From Isochrysis galbana (taxonomy: Eukaryota > Haptophyta > Isochrysidales > Isochrysidaceae), in NCBI GenBank assembly GCA_018136815.1, contig CM030943.1, forward strand, positions 210,046 to 274,045: DNA of 64,000 nucleotides, given 5' to 3'. The position numbers were made by a program, and so were the translations under genes. The notes below the pieces were generated by a model, which was not told the DNA's origin, made no database searches, and worked only from the letters and a program-made list of their open reading frames with translations. Below, in pieces: positions 52,541 through 61,412 of the stretch (positions within the stretch are counted from its first letter, which is position 1; the number at the start of each line of letters is the position of its first letter).

Positions 52541-53565
52541 GGATCAGTTCGAAGTTGGGCTCTCCAGGCCTCCCTCGGAGACGTCGGACGTCCAATGGGC
52601 TCCACGGCTGGCTGATTTCAACGAGATTTCGGCGCGCGGCCCGCCCGATTGGCGTAACTGTGCGGGTGGCCCCTGTGTATTTGGTGACTGGCGGGGTCAC
52701 TCATCTGGATGGATTGTCGAAAACGGGCGCGCGGCGCGCCCGGGATCAGTTCGAAGTTGGGCTCTCCAGGCCTCCCTCGGAGACGTCGGACGTCCAATGG
52801 GCTCCACGGCGCTGGCTGATTTCGACGAGATTTCGGCGCGCGGCCCGCCCGATTTGCGTAACTGTGCGGGTGGCCCCGGTGTATTTGATGTCTTACGGGG
52901 TCACTCATCTGGATGGATTGTCGAAAACGGGCGCGCGGCGCGCCCGGGATCAGTTCGAAGTTGGGCTCTCCGGGCCTCCCTCGGAAACGTCGGACGTCCA
53001 ATGGGCTCCACGGCTGGCTGATTTCGACGAGATTTCGGCGCGCGGTTCGCCCGATTGGCGTGACTGTGCGGGTGACCCCGGTGTATTTGGTGTCTGGCGG
53101 GGTCACTCATCTGGATGGATTGTCGAAAACGGGCGCGCGGCGCGCCCGGGATCAGTTCGAAGTTGGGCTCTCCGGGCCTCCCTCGGAAACGTCGGACGTC
53201 CAATGGGCTCCACGGCTGGCTGATTTCGACGAGATTTCGGCGCGCGGTTCGCCCGATTGGCGTGACTGTGCGGGTGACCCCTGTGTATTTGGTGTCTGGC
53301 GGGGTCACTCATCTGGATGGATCGTCGAAAACGGGCGCGCGGCGCGCCCGGGATCAGTTCGAAGTTGGGCTCTCCGGGCCTCCCTCGGAGACGTCGGACG
53401 TCCAATGGGCTCCACGGCTGGCTGATTTCGACGAGATTTCGGCGCGCGGTTCGCCCGATTGGCGTGACTGTGCAGGTGGCCCCTGTGTATTTGGTGTCTG
53501 GCGGGCCTCCTCATCCGGGTGGATCGTCGAAAACGGGCACGCACCGTGCCCGGTCTCGATTTGAA
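52541..53565 (+). repeat. 202-bp tandem satellite, five units
   Basis: Units begin GGATCAGTTCGAAGTTGGG at 52541, 52743, 52947, 53149 and 53351, with a decayed sixth start near 53552; spacing is 201-204 bp. Each unit has GATTTCGACGAGATTTCGG, a CGATTGGCGT(A/G)ACTGTG block and a GC hairpin GGGCGCGC-G-GCGCGCCC. The array abuts the truncated hAT coding sequence and is partly open in several frames. Related to the 204-bp repeat at 32.4 kb. Confidence 0.9.
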
Positions 53566-53639
53566 GTTGAGCTTCTCGGCCCTTTGCGACCTTTTGTTGG
53601 TTTTTGGTTACGTTTTGTTGTGAGGACCCAAGGGGGGGG

Positions 53640-53778
53640 TCTTGGTCCTAATATGGGCCCTGGATATGTGTTTGTCGGGTGTATAGGGAACTTTCTACCA
53701 AAGAAAATCCTCAAATTTTCTCAACCGTGAGATGGCCATTTTCGCTACCCTCAATAAAAAACCCTGTTTGACCGCCCT
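53640..53778 (-). repeat. Transposon-end repeat ending TTTGACCGCCCTA
   Basis: The reverse complement resembles 24034-24165. It probably represents the right end of a DNA transposon, perhaps the one whose coding part precedes the satellite. From 53779 to 54298 no gene is seen. Confidence 0.55.
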
Positions 53779-54312
53779 ACGTGAAGGGGGCAAAACAAGG
53801 GGAAAGAAGAAAAAGAAGAGAGGGGGCCCGTCGCCTCTCCTCACGTGAAGAGGGAGACCTCACGAGACTTAGACTTAGAAAGTAAACACAAGAGGAGAGG
53901 ACGGAGGGACATCCGTAACACACACTAACTAAATGGCGGATGTTTGGGGTGGTAACATCAGGCCTCCCACCTCCAGCCAAACCCAAGGGGGGCTTCATTT
54001 GAGTGAGTTCTGCCACCATAGGCCATAGGGGCTGGAAGTACACCATGCACCATTCACCATGCACCATGCCAGGAAATAGATTGTGAATATATTACTGCGA
54101 CCCGAGTGCGTGTCGGGCGCCAACGTGTGTACGTCTGTACCGCCACAATGGCTTCCTGGTACTGGTAGCACTGGTAGGCTCATGAGGGCATCATGGCCTG
54201 TCCCCCTACCCTACTCCAAATAGAACCACTTTACTGGGGCTCTAGGTGTCTAGGTGTCATATGGGGCTGAATACAAAGGGGAAGTACAATACTCTTGTTT
54301 GATCCACCCATA

Positions 54313-55730
54313 CAACTTTATAGTCAGTTGCCATGGAGCGCGCCGCCGCTCCCCTCCTCTCCTTCGGGTCCCCCGCCGAGGGCGGCCCCCCAGAACCCAT
54401 GGAGCAGTCGCTGTCGAAGCGACCGCGCCCGCCATCAGAGGCCGAGCAGGTGCGTGCGACGCGCGTCGCACCACACGGCCCGTGGCTCCGGCCACACCAA
54501 GCACAGCAGACATGCTGGCCCCCCCCATGGAGGGCAGCTGTCTGCAGACTCCAGCAGAGCATGAGCAGGCCTACACGGCCAATCCTCCAATGGGCATGCC
54601 TTATGGCAGAGACAATGGACGGTAAAAAACACCTGGACCTCACCACGGTCTCGGACATAACACAGGTGCTAGAGAAAAACATACCAAATAACAAGCCCCA
54701 GCCGGCAAGCGAGGCATGGGCCCGTAGAATCAACCTAACCCACGAGGAGTGGAAGCACGTGGCCAGCTTATACACCCTACCCCTACTAAAACACACGGAC
54801 AAACACCCACACTTCAAACACATCACCCACAGGAGGATTGGTACGCGGAATCGCTTCGCCACGGCGACCACGAATACCTGCAGACTATGCGGAAAATACC
54901 ACGAGAGCTCGACCCACTTAGCCAGGTGCTCAGCCACGAAGCCAATCTTCGAGACCATAGAAGCGATAGCGGGTTTCACGCCGGAACGCAAAAGGACAGC
55001 GACACAGAAAATAAAGGACAGACTCTTCGCATACCCGAGTACACCGACGCCCGATAGCCTCAAAACCCTATACACAGTAGCATGGAGATACATAATAGGC
55101 GACTTCTACAAAGTCGAATACGACAATCACCCCTTCCATTATATACCCGTCATCGAACGTACCTTGACCAGATTCACGATCCTCGTACGGGGCCTCGAAG
55201 CCTCTAACAAAACCTCGCCGGCACGTACGCACCAAGCCTCCAGAGGCAGAAAACCAAAGATTAAAGACGCAAGAGATCTTAGCGCCCCAATATTTAAGAT
55301 GAATGACAAAGGTGTCCTCGCGATGAGCGTGAATCTGTCCCTGGTGGCACACGCACTCGACATAGCGGGAAAGGTAGCCTGAAAACCTGACGAACACCAC
55401 ACCTCACACCCCCCCCCCCCCAAAAAAAAACCCAACAGCGCCGACCCGGTACATACATAACCCCGAGTCCGACTCTTAAGGTAGCCCCAACCTTAAATAC
55501 CCCAATAGAAGCCGATCGCTCGATGGCGCGAGGGAAGGCCGAAGAGCCGTCCGTCGGGGATCCGTGCACGCCGCCTGCCACTGGAAACCCCAAGTACTGG
55601 GCCCCTAAGTAGAGCACAAGGGGACGAGCCGCAAGGCGAGTGCGAGGGAGTGATAAGGGATGCGGGCGCGGCTGTCAGATGGAGGATGTCAGTGTCGCGC
55701 GCGCGGTGAGATCATTAAGAAGTTTTTTTT
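54313..55730 (+). mobile_element. 5'-truncated non-LTR retrotransposon (LINE) with 14-bp target duplication
   Basis: TTGATCCACCCATA occurs directly before (54299-54312) and directly after (55731-55744) the insert. The element ends in a run of T (55723-55730). It is less GC-rich than its surroundings and carries a C-terminal LINE protein fragment and about 350 bp of 3' untranslated sequence. A terminal truncation with a 14-bp duplication is typical of target-primed reverse transcription. Confidence 0.8.
54333..55382 (+). CDS. LINE ORF fragment: C-terminal zinc-binding region of a reverse-transcriptase protein
   Basis: The open frame encodes up to 349 residues, but only the stretch from about MDGKKHLDLTTVSDITQVLE onward looks protein-like. 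HITHRRIGTRNRFATATTNT is followed by CRLCGKYHESSTHLARC, a C-x2-C...H...C cluster typical of the zinc-binding end of LINE reverse transcriptases. Then come DSLKTLYTVAWRYIIGDFYK and SVNLSLVAHALDIAGKVA, which carry the frame to its stop. The reverse-transcriptase core and endonuclease are missing because the copy is cut at its 5' end. The leading 85 residues are probably a non-coding lead read in frame. Confidence 0.6.
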   Translation: MERAAAPLLSFGSPAEGGPPEPMEQSLSKRPRPPSEAEQVRATRVAPHGPWLRPHQAQQTCWPPPWRAAVCRLQQSMSRPTRPILQWACLMAETMDGKKHLDLTTVSDITQVLEKNIPNNKPQPASEAWARRINLTHEEWKHVASLYTLPLLKHTDKHPHFKHITHRRIGTRNRFATATTNTCRLCGKYHESSTHLARCSATKPIFETIEAIAGFTPERKRTATQKIKDRLFAYPSTPTPDSLKTLYTVAWRYIIGDFYKVEYDNHPFHYIPVIERTLTRFTILVRGLEASNKTSPARTHQASRGRKPKIKDARDLSAPIFKMNDKGVLAMSVNLSLVAHALDIAGKVA

Positions 55731-55996
55731 TTGATCCACCCATATGGACTGAGATATCTACAACAATACACGACTTAGTTAGGACTAAACAACTCTACTC
55801 TGGTGGTAGGAATTGAGTGGGCACGGAGTAAAGTTAAGTTGCTAGCGGTGTGGACGCGGTGAGCGAGCAAGCCCGCCTCGTGCGTCCCACGGCGGGGGTC
55901 GCCTCCCTCTCCCCCCCCCCCCTCTCCCCCTTCCCCCCCCCCTCCCCTCCCTCCCTCCCTTCCTCCCTCCCCACCTCTCTCTGTGTGTTGCGGCGG

Positions 55997-58561
55997 ATGA
56001 CACGCTGTGCGGCCGCCGCTCTCACGCTGCTTCTCCTTGTGGAGAAGGGCCACTCTGAGCGGGTGGAGGCCGTGCTCTTACTGCATGACGACGACATCCA
56101 CACCTTCGGCTCTGTCTCGTCCGCCCTCGAAGCCCTTGGACTCTCGCCACCGCAGGTGCGCTTCCGCTCTCGCCGACGCACGCGGAAAGCCACTCACGCG
56201 CAGGGGAACAGCTCTGGCCTGAAGGGCGGGGGACAGGCAGGCAGAGAGAACGAACCAACCCCCTCCCTCTCTCCACCTCTTACATTCGCACCTTTTCTCT
56301 GAGAGAGGAAGGGCGTGGACGGGAAGAGACACGGGCGCTGGTGCGGAGAGGAAGACACAGGCGGAAAAAAGTCGGCGAAGAGCGCACTTCACTGCGCAAG
56401 GATGGATGGAGATGAGGATGTGCGTGAGTACGATTGTGAATCGCACGCCCCCTCCGTCTCGAGTGTGCGCACGGGCGCGACTTCAGAGAGAGCAGTTGTT
56501 CGAAGAGGCAGCGACAGCGACGCGGGGGACCGTATGCTGCGCGAGCGGGTGCAGGGCGGGCGTGGCTGCCTCACTCTCTTCCTGCCCTCTGCCCTGTCTT
56601 CCGCAGGCGCTGCTCGTCACGTCCGACGTGCATAGCTCAGGGATAGGGCTCGTTTGCAAGGGCGCAGCCGCCGAGCTCGCGGTCGCGCGCCGTGATCTGG
56701 TTGCCGAGAGGCTCAATGTCAGCCTGCGAACGACGGAGGCCACCGATGCCGAAGTGAGAAGAGCAGCTAAGCTGATCTCGAGTGGTACGCCAGCGGCGCG
56801 CCGCCTTCATGTGGGCCTGCGCATACCGCCGGGGGGGCGTGCGTGCCTCGAGTGGTCGCTGGCGGGCGCGTGCGTGCGCGAGCCGATGGCTATGTACGTC
56901 GACCTGGGCTGCGCGGTGGAGTGTGTCGAGAATACCGCCCGCTTCCAGGAGGCAGCGCACCACAGACTGCCACTCCGGGCGGACTTGGCGGCACTGCAAG
57001 TTGCGGGCGTGCTGGGCGGCGCGTTGGGCATGGCTGAGGTGTGGATGCGGCTCGCCGTCGGCGAAGCCTCGCGCGGGGGGCCGCTTCCCGCCGCGCTCGC
57101 CGCTAGCGCACGCATCGCTACGACACTTCTGATTGCGCAACATTTTCTTATTTCGGGCCTCTCAGAGGCGCTCTCAGTCCTCACCGGGGCTGATGGTGAG
57201 GAAGGCACTTGGCGCATCGACGATTCGGAGGTGGTGGTCAGCTTCACCATCGAGGAAGAGGGGGAGGGCAGCGCGACGGGCGCGGAGGGGCGTGTGAGCG
57301 CCGGCGGCGACTCGCAAGCGCGTCGCGCCAGCAACTCTAGTGAGCTGCACACGACGCGGCAAGGAGAGGGGGCTGGCGTCGGCGCCGACAGCGCATTGGC
57401 TGAGCCGGAGGACGGGCCGCTGTCGTGGCTTGCAGCGCTCGTCTTCTTGCTCGGTGGCCTTCTGAGCGCGGCTCCGCCTTGGCTCTCTGTCGCGCTCGCC
57501 CTGTTGCAGTCGGCGGCGGCGGTGGTGGCGTTACGCTCTATTCGGGCCGTCGAGGGCAGCGCTGCGGACGCCGCAGCTGCGGCCGCCGGCGCATGGTCGG
57601 CCGCCTCGCTCGCGGCTCAGGCAGAGGCGGAGGCGGCTGCGCGCTGGCTCCGCCGCTCGGGCGCGCTTCTGCTGCTCGTGTCCATCCTAGGCGCGGTGCA
57701 CGTGTTCGTCTCAGCGGGGTACATGTATGTCATGGAAGCCGGGGTCCACCTCTCCGAGGTGATGGCCAAGCGCATCTGTCTGGTGGGCGGGGTCGCACTA
57801 TGGTTGGCGCATGTGACGCTTGCCCAGCCCGGTGAGAGCACCAACCTTGGAGCAGGAGCGACCGCAGTGGCCTTGCCGCTGAGTAAACGTGATGTGGGCG
57901 CGTTGCCGCCGGGCGCGCGCGGGCGCATGCAGTTGCGCGCAGCGCTGCTCGCCGCGGGAAGAATGCTTGTCGCGATGCTCCTGGCGGCCGTCGGAGGGAC
58001 CGAGGTGAGGCCGGAGCCGCTTGGGCACGCCACCTCTGTTTCCACTCCACAACCCGCCTACCCACCTCCGGCCCGCCACGCGCTACCTGCGCGCGCTCTT
58101 ACCCACGCCCGCCTCGCCTGTTAACCCTTCCCCCTCCTCAGCTGTGGCGCCTCGTTGGGACCCCCTTCACCTCCTTCGATTCGGGTGACGGTCACGACGC
58201 GCTGTACCTCCGTGCTCCGCAGCTTGCCCTCGCGCTTCCGCTGGCATTAGGCGCTGCCACCAGCCGCGTCTCCTCCGCACTCGCCTTGCTGCTCCTCGGC
58301 GAGGCGCTCCTTGTCTGGCTTCCACGTTGTGCTTACGCCGCCGGCGCGCTTATACTGGCCGCCGCCGGCATGGACGGCGAGTGGGATGGCACCGTGCATG
58401 ACGCGCTCCACTCCATCGAGCTGGCCGAGATGATGCCGCGGTTGGCGACGGCAACGGACCACCTCACCGTCAACTTGGCTGTCGCGGGGGCGCTTTTGCT
58501 CCTTCCCGCCTTCGGGACGGGCAGGTATTCGCTCGATGCGCTTATCAAGAAGCGTGATTGA
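55997..58561 (+). CDS. ClpS-like N-degron domain fused to SURF4/DoxX-like membrane domain (three exons)
   Basis: Exons are 55997-56155, 56607-58004 and 58142-58561; all joins are phase 0 (CAG|GTGCGC ... CCGCAG|GCG; GAG|GTGAGG ... CTCAG|CTG), giving 658 residues. Residues 23-95 follow ClpS/UBR1-type N-degron pockets: VEAVLLLHDDDIHTFGSVSS, LEALGLSPPQALLVTSDVHS, GIGLVCKG. D31-D32 and H62 take the places of the amine-binding Asn/Asp and the pocket His of bacterial ClpS. From about 130 the chain is hydrophobic with several predicted spans (SWLAALVFLLGGLLSAAPPW, LRRSGALLLLVSILGAVHVF). The end LTVNLAVAGALLLLPAFGTG plus RYSLDALIKKRD matches the close of SURF4/DoxX proteins, and KKRD fits a KKxx ER-retrieval signal. 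SURF4 is an ER cargo receptor that recognises N-terminal tripeptides. The start could lie further upstream if there is another exon. Confidence 0.7.
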
Positions 58562-59325
58562 GATCTTATGCCTGAAGTTGGGAGGGAAGCGTGCGAGGCG
58601 CCTCGATATGAATCGGCATTGCATTCGGCACCGATGCATCGAGCGCTGACCGCCTATGTCCTATGTGGTGGTGTACACATCATTTGCTTAGGCCCTCCCC
58701 CAAACTTATTTATATTCTATTCCCCAAAAATGACTCTTGACGACTCTTGACTCTTGAAGATGCCTACATTCTATTCCCTCTCCCTAGTACCGGTACCTAG
58801 CGTCTACGCACCCTTGCCCCTTGCCCCACTACTAGCCACTCCTCTTTCCGCTTCGCCTCCTCAGTCCTTCTTGTTCGGCATCGGGGGGGTCGGTCGGTGT
58901 CCCGTGTGCTCTACTTTGGGCCTCGCGTGAGGGGGGGGGAGGGCGGGCGGGCCAGGTGGTGGTGGTGGTGTATCGTGGTGGTGCCCATGAGGCAACCACC
59001 GCGGCTTGGGCGAGGCAGAGCGCCATCGCCGATCGCATCGCCAATCGTATATCGCTGGATAAGATTCTCACTACATCCACGCGCACGCACATTCACACAA
59101 ACGCACGCGAAACTAATAGCAAATAGTAACAATAACAAAGTACAAAGTAAGAGCGCGCGGGGAAATGCTTTTTGTGCCGCAAGAATGCCCCGCGCGGACT
59201 CGAAAGGGCCGCGAGGGAGAAATGAGAAGCAGAGGCCTCAGTATAAACATACAGAGGTTAGAATGAGCATCCACGATGCATGAGATGGATGTATCCATGA
59301 TAGATATGCATCTATGATGCATGAT
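58562..59325. other. Intergenic, no gene seen
   Basis: Short frames only. Near 59280-59333 there are nested palindromes of ATCCATGAT/ATCTATGAT type bordering the MITE. Confidence 0.4.
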
Positions 59326-59333
59326 GCACATAT

Positions 59334-59820
59334 CATAGATGCTCCATTAGGCTGATATTAGGTCCTGATATCATGATATTAGGTCCTCTAGACCTGATGA
59401 CCTGATAGCTTGATATAAGGTCATGACGAGGTCAGGCGACTATAAATATAATTGACAATTGAATTCTCTTGTAGTAGAGTCGTACACTTAGCGCGAAAAA
59501 ACAGCGGGGGAAAGGGGGCATGGGTGGTTCTCGCCCCTCATGAGGGCATGAGGGGAGTCAAGACAGTGAGGAGGGGCGCCTCCCCCCTCTCCATGGCGAC
59601 CCAACACAGAAGCTAGATTAGCGTCTAAGGACAATTAATAATCAATGATCAGCAATGCAGAAGTCACAAGTATAAGTAAGCTATTAGAAGCTATTCTTTT
59701 GATAAACACTACTATACTTATAATATCGCGTAACAACCTGATATTAGGCTGAGAATAGGACCTGATATCATGCTAAGGGAGCCGAAACCTGACGACCTGA
59801 TACCTAACGGAGCATCTATG
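59334..59820 (-). mobile_element. hAT-type MITE family M, copy 1, 487 bp
   Basis: Terminal inverted repeats are CATAGATGCTCC(A/G)TTAGG. Both sides carry GCACATAT (59326-59333 and 59821-59828), an 8-bp duplication. The interior matches the copy at 60664-61212 in inverted orientation, including the GTCGCCTGACCTCGTCATG block and the TGATCATTGATTATTAAT block. No coding capacity. Confidence 0.9.
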
Positions 59821-59940
59821 GCACATATCATGGATGTATCCATGATACCCCCTCCTAAGCGGAGTACAGGTACGACGCTTACAACCAAACGTCGCGAGGA
59901 GAAGATTCACATTTCGCAGAGAGTCGAAGAAGAGAAGGAA

Positions 59941-60393
59941 TCAAGGAGTTGAAGAATCCGATGAAATTGGTTGCGCGGACAGCGGATATTGTTTCGTCAA
60001 AATGTCAGCAACCATCTGATGCCCTTTGACGTGCTTGAGCGTGAGGACCTGTTTAGCGACGAGGTCGCGCAAAAAGGCTCTTGCACGCAAGATATGCTTA
60101 GTGCTTAGTCTTCTTGAAAGCCACCGGATCAAAAGCCATGTCAACGGCGGACTTGGAATCCGAGTAAATGATCGAAAGGCCATTAAGATGAATGCCGAGA
60201 TCCGTGATGAGGTCCCGAATAAAGATGAGATCTTTGGCTTTGGCGGTAAGCATCGCGCATCGCGCCAAAATACTCAGCCTCGGCACTCGAGAGAGAAACG
60301 GATCGTTGCATCTTTGAGAACCATCGTATGGGGCAGCCGTAGAAGAAGAAGAGGGCGCCACTACATGAGTACTTTGCTTCCCAATTTGAATCC
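59941..60393 (-). mobile_element. Ty1/copia-type LTR retrotransposon fossil, RNase H end
   Basis: A short remnant of the 3' end of a Ty1/copia polyprotein: the RNase H region and the sequence that normally precedes the 3' LTR. Recognisable family words are SLSSAEAEYFGAM, YSDSKSAVDMAF and VKGHQMVADILTKQ. Integrase, reverse transcriptase, gag and both LTRs are absent here. It is broken, with a few breaks besides the truncation, and is old enough that only this piece remains. It lies between two MITEs and abuts the hairpin-ended repeat. Confidence 0.7.
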
Positions 60394-61338
60394 AACTAAG
60401 TTTATTTATACTTAGTTCGCCCATGGGGGCGGGCACGAGAGCCCCTCTCTTTCCACTCCTCCCCTGCCATGGGGTAGAAACCACCCACTCTCCTGGCACG
60501 CCTGATGGCCTGCCAGGAGCACACTGCCATGCTGACCCATCCCTCTCCCCACAGGTACGCCTGATTCGCCCGCCCTGGCCTGTCGTGGCCAGCCCTAGCC
60601 CTAGCCCATCCCCCATCCCTCTGACCTCTGACGAGCCCCTCCTCCCCCTGGGCCCCCCTGTTCCATAGATATAGATGCTCCGTTAGGTATCAGGCCATCA
60701 GGTTTCGGCTCCCTTAGCATGATATCAGGTCCCATTCTCAGCCTAATATCAGGTTGTTACGCGATATTATAAGTATAGTAGTGAAATATCAAAAGAATAA
60801 AGAATAGCTTACTTGTACTTGTACTTCTGCATTGCTGATCATTGATTATTAATTACCCTCAGACCTCAGACGCTAATCTTGCTTCTGTGTTTGGTCGCCA
60901 TGTAGGGGTGGGGGGGGGCGCCCCTCCTCACTGTTTTGACTCCCCTCATGCCCTCATGAGTCATGAGGGGCGAGAACCACTACCCATCCCCCCTTTCCCT
61001 TTCATTTCCCCCGCTGTTTTTCGCGCCAAGTGTACGACTACTAATACAAGAGAATTCAAATTCAATTGTCACAATTATATTTATAGTCGCCTGACCTCGT
61101 CATGACCTTATATCAAGCCATCAGGTCATCAGGTCTAGAGGACCTAATATCATGATATATGATATCAGGACCTAATATCAGCCTAATGGCTAATGGAAAT
61201 GGAGCATCTATGCCCTGTTCAGGACCCCCCAGCCAGCTCCAGTCGGCCCGCAGGGGCTCGGAGCGCCAGCGAGGGAGAGGCAGGAGGGGGCAGGGCCATG
61301 CCCCAGCCTCACCTGCCCCCTGAGCTGTGCTCCCAGGC
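60394..61338 (+). repeat. Dispersed hairpin-ended repeat, copy C, split by a MITE
   Basis: Left part 60394-60663 and right part 61213-61338 together match copy A (10011-10366) in order. The hairpin is AACTAAGTTTATTTATACTTAGTT, with arms AACTAAGT/ACTTAGTT. The repeat is interrupted by the MITE at 60664-61212. Its right end lies only about 75 bp upstream of the next gene's start codon. Confidence 0.85.
60664..61212 (+). mobile_element. hAT-type MITE family M, copy 2, 549 bp, nested in a repeat
   Basis: Ends CATAGATATAGATGCTCCGT and (inverted) CATAGATGCTCC. The 8-bp duplication CCCTGTTC stands at 60656-60663 and 61213-61220. Because the interrupted repeat has an intact relative at 10 kb with a single CCCTGTTC, the empty site can be read directly. 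Confidence 0.92.
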
Positions 61339-61412
61339 GAAGTGCTGAAGTTCAAGTTCGAAACGAAACTCGTATCGAATCTTTACTCGTACTCAAAAAA
61401 AAAAGCACGGCG

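Noticed and set aside
52249-53564. Protein-like frames (VIHPDE/GPPSETSDVQWAP type) through the satellite
   Set aside because: They repeat with the 202-bp unit and change frame between units. This is repeat translation, not a protein.
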